DNA of 64,000 nucleotides. Source: Massilia sp. Mn16-1_5. Its GTDB lineage: Bacteria; Pseudomonadota; Gammaproteobacteria; Burkholderiales; Burkholderiaceae_D. Every line of letters begins with the position of its first letter. Positions within the stretch are counted from its first letter, which is position 1. The translations under genes were made by a program, and so were the position numbers. The notes below the pieces were generated by a model. That model had not been told where the DNA came from. It saw only the letters and a list, made by a program, of their open reading frames with translations, and searched no databases. The stretch is from NCBI RefSeq assembly GCF_004798585.1, contig NZ_PPXQ01000007.1, positions 124,001 to 188,000 on the forward strand, written 5' to 3'. This document shows positions 26,331 through 33,727 of this stretch, in pieces.

Positions 26331-27440
26331 ATGGGTATTGTCGATGCCATTTTGCGACAGCGCCGCCCCGTGCTGGTCGGTGCGCTGATCGTCCTGCTGC
26401 ACATCGCACTGTTTTTCCTTATTTCGGGAACGGTGTCGCTGCCGCGCATGCCTGCCGCGCAGGACCTGAGCTTCATGCAGGCCGAGCTGCTGCGCACGCC
26501 GCCGGCGCCGCCAGTCGAGCCCGTGGCGCTGCCGCTGCCGAAACCGGTTCCGCTGCCGCCTCCGCCCCTGCCGAAGCTGTCGCAGGACAATGCGCCGGTG
26601 CTGAACGAGGACGCCGTTGGGCCGCCGGGCGAGGCGGGCACCGGTGGCGCGGGGGAAGGCATCCCTGAAGCGGCACCCGTGGCCGTTGCCGCGGCAGAGT
26701 CTGCGCCTGCGCCGGCACCGGCACCCGCGGCGCCGCCGCCGCCCCCGGCGCCCGAGCCGCGCCGTTATAAAGTCGACGTGCCGCCGCCGGCGACGATCAC
26801 GATGGACGTGGCCCGGGTCGATCCAGACGGCACGCGCTGGAGCGGCGAGGCGCAGCTGATGTGGCGCTTCAATGACGACAGCTACCGGATCGAGTTCGAG
26901 GCCGGCATCCGCATCGTGTTTACGCGCGTGAACCTGGCCGTGCTGACCAGCGAGGGCGCGCTCGCGGCGACCGGCTTCGCGCCCGTGAAGATGACGGAAA
27001 AGCGGAGAGGAAGGGCGCTCACCGCCACCCACTTCGATTGGGCGCACGACAAGATCACCTTCTCATCATCGCAAAAAACCGTGCCCTTGACCCCGGGCGC
27101 CCAGGACAAGGCCAGCGTGCCGCTGCAGCTGGCGGCGATCGCGCGCGGCGACCCGGGCCAGCTTTCCGGCGACATCGACATCCAGGTCGGCGAGGACCGC
27201 GACGCCGTCGTGTTCCGCTTCGTCGTGGTCGGACAGGAAGAGATCGACACCAGGCTCGGCAAGCTGCAGACCGTGCACCTGTCGCGCCCGCCGAAAGAGG
27301 GCTCCTACCGCTCGCGCCTGGACGTCTGGCTGGCCCCGAGCCGGGGCTGGTATCCGGTGCAGATTCGCAATTCGGAAGCCAACGGTGCAGTGACCACGCA
27401 AACCGTGAATAATATAGGCCTTACCGATACAGGAAAATGA
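26331..27440 (+). CDS. DUF3108 protein with TonB-like membrane anchor and proline-rich region
   Basis: The 369-residue product has an N-terminal transmembrane helix (VLVGALIVLLHIALFFLISG). It is followed by a Pro/Ala-rich stretch (about 55-140, with PLPKPVPLPPPPLPKL), reminiscent of a TonB-type periplasm-spanning linker. The C-terminal 220 residues are a DUF3108 domain (WSGEAQLMWRFNDDSYRIEF, then FSSSQKTVPLTPGAQDKASV and RLDVWLAPSRGWYPVQIR). DUF3108 is a periplasmic beta-rich domain of unknown function. It overlaps or abuts a second DUF3108 gene, indicating an operon born by duplication. Confidence 0.8.
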   Translation: MGIVDAILRQRRPVLVGALIVLLHIALFFLISGTVSLPRMPAAQDLSFMQAELLRTPPAPPVEPVALPLPKPVPLPPPPLPKLSQDNAPVLNEDAVGPPGEAGTGGAGEGIPEAAPVAVAAAESAPAPAPAPAAPPPPPAPEPRRYKVDVPPPATITMDVARVDPDGTRWSGEAQLMWRFNDDSYRIEFEAGIRIVFTRVNLAVLTSEGALAATGFAPVKMTEKRRGRALTATHFDWAHDKITFSSSQKTVPLTPGAQDKASVPLQLAAIARGDPGQLSGDIDIQVGEDRDAVVFRFVVVGQEEIDTRLGKLQTVHLSRPPKEGSYRSRLDVWLAPSRGWYPVQIRNSEANGAVTTQTVNNIGLTDTGK

Positions 27441-27442
27441 TA

Positions 27443-28195
27443 ATGCGAAGCAATCTTCTGAAGAGTGGGGCAGCGGCTGTCCTGCTGGCGCTGGGCATGA
27501 ATGCGTTTGCAGCGGCGCCCGTGAAACGCGCGGTCGAGCTGCCGCCGGCGGCCGACCTGTCCTATGAACTGAATGCCCAGCAGCGCGGTTTCGGCCTGAA
27601 GGGCGAGGCGCTGATCGCCTGGCGCAATAGTGGCAATAATGACGGCAAGTACGAGGTCAATGTGGAAGCGCGCGTGCCGCTGATCGGCAAACTGACCGAA
27701 TACCGCAGCCGCGGCACGATCGACAGCTATGGCCTGGCGCCGGACGAGTTCTACGAAAAGCGCTACCGCAAGGACGCTACCACGACCACTTTCGATCGCG
27801 ATAGCAAAACGATCACGTTCACGGACGCCAAGGAGCCCTACGCCCTGAAAGGCGGCGAGCAGGACCGCGCCTCGGTCACCTGGCAGCTGGCGGCGGTGGC
27901 GCGCGCAGCGGGGGAAAGCAAGTTCAAGCCGGGCAGCGAATGGAGTTTCATCGTCGCCGGGCGCCGCGACGCCGAGCCCTGGACCTTCAAGGTGGTCAAG
28001 CGCGACAAGATCCAGACCGGCATGGGCGAGCTCGACACGGTATTGGTGACGCGCGAACCGCGCGCGGATGGCAAGAGCGAATCCGTCGACATCTGGCTGG
28101 CGCCGGGGCAGGAGTGGTATCCGGTGAAATTGCGCTTCCGCGACGACGAGCGCGAGACGATCGAGCAGACCGTCACTAAAATTACCCGCAAATAA
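27443..28195 (+). CDS. DUF3108 periplasmic protein (paralogue of the preceding gene)
   Basis: The 250-residue product begins with a cleavable signal peptide (SGAAAVLLALGMNAFAAAP). It has one DUF3108 domain whose layout parallels the upstream gene: LSYELNAQQRGFGLKGEALI, the block KGGEQDRASVTWQLAAVARA, and SVDIWLAPGQEWYPVKLRF near the end. ATGs occur at 27437 and 27443. AGGA at 27431-27434 is 2 bases from the first and 8 from the second, so the second is chosen. With the other start the gene would overlap its neighbour by four bases. Function unknown. Confidence 0.8.
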   Translation: MRSNLLKSGAAAVLLALGMNAFAAAPVKRAVELPPAADLSYELNAQQRGFGLKGEALIAWRNSGNNDGKYEVNVEARVPLIGKLTEYRSRGTIDSYGLAPDEFYEKRYRKDATTTTFDRDSKTITFTDAKEPYALKGGEQDRASVTWQLAAVARAAGESKFKPGSEWSFIVAGRRDAEPWTFKVVKRDKIQTGMGELDTVLVTREPRADGKSESVDIWLAPGQEWYPVKLRFRDDERETIEQTVTKITRK

Positions 28196-28235
28196 GCGTT
28201 GTTGGCCGGTTTACGGCATGCACCTGGCGGCGATC

Positions 28236-28312
28236 GACGCGTGGACGGGGGACCTGTCCACCCTACGATGAGGCTGGCTGTAGGGTGGACGGCTATGCCG
28301 TCCACGCGTCGG
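28236..28312. repeat. REPIN-like paired palindrome
   Basis: A left unit with GACGCGTGGAC and GTCCACCCTAC ends, and a right unit GTAGGGTGGACGGCTATGCC followed by GTCCACGCGTC, form an inverted pair. The arm here reads GTGGAC instead of GTGGGC on both sides of each unit, i.e. the change is compensated. It fills much of the 313-base gap between the second DUF3108 gene and the SMC operon. Confidence 0.8.
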
Positions 28313-28508
28313 TACGCGACGCCTGCGCACTCGAAACCGCACCGCCACCGATTTGCAAGCCCCACACGCCCAACTGTGTCATTCCTGCCAACGGGCAACA
28401 TCATCCCTCCTGATTGCCAGTCCTGAACTGTTATACTGGCGCCCCCGCGGACATCCCGGCCGGCAACACGCCGCCCGCGCCTCCGCGCTCGCAAAACTGG
28501 TATCCCAC
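28313..28508 (+). promoter_or_regulatory. leader region of the SMC operon with candidate -10 box
   Basis: The 196 bases before the first SMC-operon gene have no convincing coding content. TATACT at 28432-28437 is a good -10 hexamer, with only a weak -35 (TCCTGA, 18 bases upstream). This would give a leader of about 65 bases. No clear Shine-Dalgarno sequence precedes the ATG at 28509. Confidence 0.4.
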
Positions 28509-29882
28509 ATGATCGACATACAGGCAGGCGCGGCCCTCGCCGCCGAATCCCATGGCGTAATCCCCGACGAGCTCGATCCGCTCGCCGCCCATTTCCAGAA
28601 TGGCATCGCGCCGGACGAAATCGAGCAGGTGTTCCATTTGAAACGCGCACAGCCCATGCTGTCCGCGTTCACGGCCCTGTTCCACGGCACCCAGGACGGC
28701 GTGCTGGTGCGCCTGCTCGTGCTGCGCGAACTGGCGGCCGATACCGGCAGCTCGGCCTTCTCGCGCGCCGACATCAATCAGAAGCTGGCTTACCTGATCC
28801 CGGAAAGCCTGGAAACGGTGCTGAACCGCCTGCGTTCGCACGGCCTGCTGGCCTGGGACGCGCCGAGCGCCGTCTACCGCATCACGCCGCTGGCGCGCAA
28901 CGTGCTGTCCGCGCTGGACACCCTGATCGCCCTGGCCAAGCCAGAGGAAGACGATGCCGAGATGGGCTTCCTGCTGTCGCAGGTGGCCGGCGCCCAGGCC
29001 GTCGGCGGCGTCACGGTCGAACAATTGAAGCACCTGCTGGGCCGCCTGATCGAGCTGACCGAGGAATTCCGCGACGCGATCGCCTCCGGTTCCGAATTCA
29101 AGCTGCGCAATTCGCAGGCGAAGTGGCACATGGCCTGCGACTGGGTCGAAAAGGGCTCCGTCATCCTGCGCGCGATCACCTCGGACGAACGCGCGGACGC
29201 CGCGACCCACAAGGCGGCGCAGGCGATCGGCCGCGCGCAGAGCGCCTTGCTCAACATGCAGGGCATGTTCTCGCGCGCCCTGAACCAGATCGAACGCCAG
29301 CGCGTGCACCTGGGCCAGTCCGGCCTGTCGACCACCGACGTGAAACGCTGGCTGCTGGCCCACGAGGACCTGGCCAGCCTTGCCGAAGGCGCGATCGACC
29401 GCCCGGTGGTGCCGCTGTTCGGCACGCCGGCCGAGATGATCGACGTGGCCGAAACCGAACTCCTGACCGAGCGCGTCGCCGTCGCCGGCCCGAAAGGCCT
29501 GCCGAGCGGCGAGGATGCGCCCCTCACCATCAACGACAACCCGGCCATGCAGGCCGAACTCGACGACTGGATCAACAAGCTGGCCGACTTCGCCAACCTG
29601 GGCAACTTCCCGGAGTTCTCGGAGACGGGGCCGAAGAAGGTGCAGCTGCACGAATCGCTGCTGCCTGCCGGCTTTGCCGTCGCCTCGTATCGCGCCTCGC
29701 TGCTGCCGCTGCTGGGCGACGCCGCCGAGGCCAGCCTGCAGGGCGCGACCGCCGAACTGGCGCGCCTGCCGATCCGCTTCGAGCCGACCGATGAAATGGT
29801 CCAGCTGGACGACCCGGAAGTCGCGGCCATGTCGTTTGCAACCCTCTCACTGAATCTGGAATTAGGCCCGGACCATGAATGA
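28509..29882 (+). CDS. kleisin-like subunit of an SMC condensin (MukF/MksF/JetA-like)
   Basis: The 457-residue protein is the first gene of a three-gene operon. Residues about 55-135 look like a winged helix (GVLVRLLVLRELAADTGSSA through VLNRLRSHGLLAW). A long helical middle follows (about 150-330). The C-terminal segment FAVASYRASLLPLLGDAAE could form the C-terminal wing that caps an SMC head. This layout of N-terminal winged helix, helical linker and C-terminal head-binding domain is that of MukF/MksF and of JetA in Wadjet. Assignment rests mainly on position beside a small MukE-like gene and a MukB-like ATPase, so it is inference. It overlaps the next gene by 8 bases. Confidence 0.72.
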   Translation: MIDIQAGAALAAESHGVIPDELDPLAAHFQNGIAPDEIEQVFHLKRAQPMLSAFTALFHGTQDGVLVRLLVLRELAADTGSSAFSRADINQKLAYLIPESLETVLNRLRSHGLLAWDAPSAVYRITPLARNVLSALDTLIALAKPEEDDAEMGFLLSQVAGAQAVGGVTVEQLKHLLGRLIELTEEFRDAIASGSEFKLRNSQAKWHMACDWVEKGSVILRAITSDERADAATHKAAQAIGRAQSALLNMQGMFSRALNQIERQRVHLGQSGLSTTDVKRWLLAHEDLASLAEGAIDRPVVPLFGTPAEMIDVAETELLTERVAVAGPKGLPSGEDAPLTINDNPAMQAELDDWINKLADFANLGNFPEFSETGPKKVQLHESLLPAGFAVASYRASLLPLLGDAAEASLQGATAELARLPIRFEPTDEMVQLDDPEVAAMSFATLSLNLELGPDHE

Positions 29883-30573
29883 CGATTCCCAAATCCTGAT
29901 CGCGCGCCTGCTGACGCACCAGACCCTGCGCCGCGACGACAAGATGGTCAAGCGCGCGCTGTCGGATGACCAGTTCCGCGCCGAAGTGGACAAGCGCCTG
30001 CTCGAATGCGGCCTCAAGTTGCTCGACAACGTGTACGCCGACCACGTGACGATCGCCTTGCACCGCAACGTCGAACCGAAGATCTTCGGCGCCAAGGACA
30101 TCTGGCAGAACAATAACTTCGGCCTCACGCGCGACGGCGTGGCTTTACTCGTCGTGCTGTGGGCGCAGATCATCCTGCCCAAGCGCGAGCGCCAGGAAAC
30201 CCACGTCACCGTGGACGACGACCAGAACGACCTGTTCGACAAGGACAACCCGATTCCGCGCGCCGAGGACACCTCGATCGGCATTTCCTACACGGCGCTG
30301 CTGTCGGACTTCGGCGACAAGCTGGGCAAGAAGACGCGCATGGACATGAACCTGGGCCAGCTCTCCAAACTCGGCTTCATCGAACGCCGCGGCGACGTGA
30401 TCCTGGAAGGCCCGCTGCTGGACTTGATGATGGACACCGACGTGCTCAAGGAGCGCATCATCAACGGCGCCCTGTCCGACGTGTTCAAGCGCGCGCCGCT
30501 GGCGGCGGTGCCGCGCAAGATCGACGCGGCCAACGATGCCGACGCCGTAGAACCTCTCGAACCATCGAACTGA
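29875..30573 (+). CDS. MukE/MksE/JetB-like winged-helix subunit
   Basis: The 232-residue acidic protein lies between the kleisin-like and SMC genes, where MukE/MksE/JetB subunits sit. The N-terminal half (MVKRALSDDQFRAEVDKRLL, then FGLTRDGVALLVVLWAQIIL) and the C-terminal half (MNLGQLSKLGFIERRGDVIL, a wing-like hairpin) fit two winged helices joined by an acidic linker (VDDDQNDLFDKDN). MukE-type proteins bind the kleisin and modulate DNA loading. The start is an ATG overlapping the upstream stop by 8 bases, and the SMC gene begins 6 bases downstream. Confidence 0.72.
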   Translation: MNDDSQILIARLLTHQTLRRDDKMVKRALSDDQFRAEVDKRLLECGLKLLDNVYADHVTIALHRNVEPKIFGAKDIWQNNNFGLTRDGVALLVVLWAQIILPKRERQETHVTVDDDQNDLFDKDNPIPRAEDTSIGISYTALLSDFGDKLGKKTRMDMNLGQLSKLGFIERRGDVILEGPLLDLMMDTDVLKERIINGALSDVFKRAPLAAVPRKIDAANDADAVEPLEPSN

Positions 30574-30579
30574 GACACT

Positions 30580-33402
30580 ATGTTCCACATCAAATCACTC
30601 GAGCTGGTCCACTGGGATTACTGGCAGCGCATCAAGAACATCCCGCTCGACGCCAAGATCATCACCATCGCCGGCCAGAACGGCTCCGGCAAGACGACCC
30701 TGCTGGACGCGCTGCGCACCCTGTTCGGCCTCGACTGCTCGATGGGCCGCACCTATAAACACTATGCGCGCCACTCGGGCCAGCAGAGCGCCTGGATCCG
30801 CGCCGTGGTCGACAACAAGGCCGTCGGCCGCCAGCTGTCGAACCGTCCGTTCCGCCACTCCGGCTTTTTCGCCGACGACGAAGTCACGCTGTTCTGCCAG
30901 GTGCAGAAAAACGGCGGCGACTGGAAGCGCCAGTACCTGATGCGTCCGGGGAACGTCGACATCGAGGAAGTGACGGAAGCGACCGACTGGCTCGGCGTCG
31001 AAAACTACCGCAAGCGCCTGGCATCGGCCGGCCTGTCGCCGGCGATGTCGAAGGTGCTGGCCCTGGAGCAGGGCGAGACGGATAAGCTGTGCGAATACGC
31101 GCCGCGCCAGCTGCTCGACCTGGTGTTCCAGGTCTTCGGCGATAAAGAGGTGCTGGACGCCTACGACGAAGCCAAGCGCCACCAGCGCGACACCGAGACG
31201 GAACTGAAGCGCTTCGAGGCCGAACTGGAAACCTCGCGCATCAACCTCGAGGGCCTGCGCCTGCGCGTCGCCAACTACCACCAGTGGGAAGACCTGCACA
31301 AGGAGCGGCGCGACCTCAAGGAAGAAGTGCTGCCGAGCCTGGAATACCACGAGGCGCGCGAAAAAGCGGCGAACATCAGCCGCGCCCTGCACGAACAGCG
31401 TAAGCCCCTGGCGCAGGTCGACAGCGTCCTGAGCGAGAAGCGCCAGGCCTTGGCCGCGCAGCAGCGCGCGCTGACCGAAGCCCAGCAGCAGGAGACCCTG
31501 CTCGAGCAGGAAGGCACGGCGCTGGCCAGCCGCCTCACGCAGATCAACAGCCGCATCAAGCCGCTGGAAAACCTGATCGAGCAGAAGGAACGCCTGCAGA
31601 AGCTGGCGGCGGAAGCCGGCGCCGACATGGCGGAAGTGGCGACCCAGCTGGAAGAAAAGGAAGCGGAACTGGCGCGCCAGAAGGCCGCGCGCGAAGCGCT
31701 CGGCGCGAAGATCGCCGCCGAGCTGGCGACCATCTCGGCGCTGCAGGGCAAGAGCGCGATGCCGGAACCGGAAGCCCAGAGATTGATGCGCCGCGCCTTG
31801 CGCGACGAGGGTATTGCGCACGCCATGCTGTCGGACATCGTCGAAGTGACGGATCCGAAGTGGCAGGGCGCGGTCGAGGGCGTGCTGGGCGGCTATGCCT
31901 CGGTGGTGCTGCTCGAACGCGCCAAGGATGCGCCAGCGGCATACCGCCTGGCGGAGAAGGAGCGCTATCGCCACTTCATCGTCCCGGACTGCATCGAAGC
32001 GCCGAAGATGAAGGACGACAGCCTGCTGTCGGTGGTGAACTTCTCGGCCCCGGCGCCGGGCTGGCTGATCGACCAGCTGGCGCGCATCGACCGCGTCGAT
32101 TCCGTCGATGCCGGTTTCAAATCGGGCAGCGACGAGTGGATCACGCCGGACGCCTACCACCGCGAACGCCGCGGCGGCCGCTCGCTGTTCGTCGAGCCTT
32201 CGCGCTACCGCTTCGGCGCCGCCGGCAAGACCCAGCGTCTTGAGGCGATCCAGAAGTCCCTGCCGGCGCTGGAAGCAAAGGAAGACGCGCTGACGCTCAC
32301 CATCAGCAAGCTGGCCGCCGAAGTGGGCGGCCTGAAGGCGCGCATTGCCGGCGTCGACGCGGCGAAAGAGCTGGCGGCACGTCAGGCCGAGTTCGAGGAA
32401 GCGGCGCGTTCGATCGCGCCGATCCGCGCAGAGCGCCTGGAAGTGGGCGCCCGCCTGGGAGAATTGCAGACGCTGACCAAGAACGCGACCGTCGCGCGCA
32501 CGCGCGCCGACACCGTCTGGCAGAACGCGCGCATGGCGCTGTCGGAAGCGGAAGCGGGCCTGCGCCTGAACAGCCGCCGCCAGATCGAGCAGCGCAGCGA
32601 GCATGCGAAAGCGCTGCTGGAACTGCGCCGCGGCTGGAAGAACATCCCGGCCGCCTGGAAGCGTGCGGCGCGCCGTGCGGCGCTGGTGTCCCAGCACCAG
32701 AACGCGCACCAGGTCAACCTGCGCATTTCCTCGCTCGAGCACGCCCTGGCGCGCGACGACTGGGAACTGGACGCCACCGTGATCGACCAGTACGCACGCC
32801 TGAACGACCAGCTGGCTGGCCGCCAGGTCGAGACGGAAGAGCGCCGCTACCAGAACAACCGCGCGATCGAAGCGACCAGCAATGCGCGCGGCGCCTACAT
32901 CGAGCGCCTGCGCTACACCATTAAAACCTATTCGAAGAACATCAAGGAGCTGGGCGAGCTGGCCGGCATCGACGTGCAGGCCGACCCGGTACGCCTCGAA
33001 AACGACGACGTGCAACTGGCGCAGGCCGGCCTGCATGTGCGTTTCAAGTTCGACGGCAAGGACCAGATCGGCATGAACGACGGCGAAGCCTCGGGCGGCC
33101 AGCAGGTGATGAAGTCGCTGGTGCTGCTGATCGGGCTGCTGAAGTCGGAAGAGGGCTCGGGCGGCTTCGTGTTCATCGACGAACCCTTCGCGCACCTGGA
33201 CATCCGCAACATCCAGCTGGTCGGCGAGTTCCTCAAGAACACCGACGCCCAGTACCTGATGACGACGCCGCTGACCCACAACACCGACGTGTACGACCCT
33301 TCGGAACTGACGCTCATCACGAGCAAGAAGAAGAAGGACACGCAGTGGGCGCAGCCGATCTTCGTGCTGCAGCGCCGGAAGGAAGAGGCGCAAGCCGCGT
33401 AA
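30580..33402 (+). CDS. SMC-like ATPase (MukB/MksB/JetC-type)
   Basis: The 940-residue protein has the split ABC ATPase of SMC proteins. Walker A is GQNGSGKTT (residues 32-40, Lys38) after a first strand MFHIKSLELVHWDYW. The signature is ASGGQQVMKSLVLL (SGGQ at 838-841). Walker B is GGFVFIDEPFAHLD (Asp867, Glu868). Between them are two long heptad-rich coiled-coil arms (about 185-395 and 540-780) flanking a hinge-like globular segment (about 395-530, with VEGVLGGYASVVLL). The short arms fit MksB or JetC better than E. coli MukB (about 1480). I infer a DNA-loop-extruding motor for chromosome organisation or plasmid defence. A strong terminator follows; no fourth (JetD/MksG) gene is adjacent. 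Confidence 0.85.
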   Translation: MFHIKSLELVHWDYWQRIKNIPLDAKIITIAGQNGSGKTTLLDALRTLFGLDCSMGRTYKHYARHSGQQSAWIRAVVDNKAVGRQLSNRPFRHSGFFADDEVTLFCQVQKNGGDWKRQYLMRPGNVDIEEVTEATDWLGVENYRKRLASAGLSPAMSKVLALEQGETDKLCEYAPRQLLDLVFQVFGDKEVLDAYDEAKRHQRDTETELKRFEAELETSRINLEGLRLRVANYHQWEDLHKERRDLKEEVLPSLEYHEAREKAANISRALHEQRKPLAQVDSVLSEKRQALAAQQRALTEAQQQETLLEQEGTALASRLTQINSRIKPLENLIEQKERLQKLAAEAGADMAEVATQLEEKEAELARQKAAREALGAKIAAELATISALQGKSAMPEPEAQRLMRRALRDEGIAHAMLSDIVEVTDPKWQGAVEGVLGGYASVVLLERAKDAPAAYRLAEKERYRHFIVPDCIEAPKMKDDSLLSVVNFSAPAPGWLIDQLARIDRVDSVDAGFKSGSDEWITPDAYHRERRGGRSLFVEPSRYRFGAAGKTQRLEAIQKSLPALEAKEDALTLTISKLAAEVGGLKARIAGVDAAKELAARQAEFEEAARSIAPIRAERLEVGARLGELQTLTKNATVARTRADTVWQNARMALSEAEAGLRLNSRRQIEQRSEHAKALLELRRGWKNIPAAWKRAARRAALVSQHQNAHQVNLRISSLEHALARDDWELDATVIDQYARLNDQLAGRQVETEERRYQNNRAIEATSNARGAYIERLRYTIKTYSKNIKELGELAGIDVQADPVRLENDDVQLAQAGLHVRFKFDGKDQIGMNDGEASGGQQVMKSLVLLIGLLKSEEGSGGFVFIDEPFAHLDIRNIQLVGEFLKNTDAQYLMTTPLTHNTDVYDPSELTLITSKKKKDTQWAQPIFVLQRRKEEAQAA

Positions 33403-33404
33403 AG

Positions 33405-33435
33405 CAACGGGACCCGCGGGTCCCGTTGTTGTTTG
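33405..33435 (+). terminator. terminator of the SMC operon
   Basis: A perfect 11-bp stem CAACGGGACCC / GGGTCCCGTTG with a 2-base centre (effective loop of a few bases) is followed by TTGTTTG. It begins three bases after the SMC stop codon, closing the operon at three genes. Confidence 0.85.
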
Positions 33436-33448
33436 CCCTGGCTCTAAC

Positions 33449-33600
33449 TGGATTCATACGCTTGGTGGGCCCGGGGCGCCCGGTGAAACCGTGGGCGAGG
33501 CCATTGGCCTCGCCCACCCCTACGTCTGCTCGCGGTGTAGGGTGGGCGCCCCGAGCCCACCAGACGCAGTATACGTAGGGTGGAGTCCTGACTCCACGCG
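33449..33600. repeat. composite cluster of REP-like palindromes
   Basis: Four units lie back to back: TTGGTGGGCCCGGGGCGCCC at 33462-33481; GTGGGCGAGGCCATTGGCC continuing into TCGCCCACC at 33491-33523; GTAGGGTGGGCGCCCCGAGC at 33537-33561; and GTAGGGTGGAGTCCTGACTC followed by CACGCG at 33575-33600. The leading 30-odd bases, CTGGATTCATACGCTTGGTG onward, recur at 39410. The second unit appears to have been inserted into a copy of the 39.4-kb element. Confidence 0.8.
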
Positions 33601-33689
33601 TCGCGGCTTTTTCATGGTCCCACCCTCACCATTATTCGAAAAGCTGATTGCGCCAATCAAATTTGGGCAAGTATGCAGTCTCCGCGAAC

Positions 33690-33710
33690 TTGTGCACACT
33701 AGGTGCACAA
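33690..33710. promoter_or_regulatory. palindromic operator before the substrate-binding protein gene
   Basis: Perfect 8-bp arms TTGTGCAC / GTGCACAA with a 5-base spacer ACTAG lie 17 bases upstream of the ATG. A TATAAA box at 33711-33716 lies right after it, so a bound regulator would block the promoter. The regulator class is not identified. The palindrome is unlike the one next to the LysR gene. Confidence 0.7.
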
Positions 33711-33727
33711 TATAAAAGGAGACAAAC

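Noticed and set aside
30595..33393. A 932-codon minus-strand frame opposite the SMC gene
   Set aside because: The plus-strand frame has full Walker A, signature and Walker B motifs; the antisense product is compositionally biased with no recognisable fold.
33449..33600. CRISPR-like array in the repeat cluster
   Set aside because: The units are palindromes of differing core and spacing, not identical direct repeats with unique spacers, and no cas gene is present.
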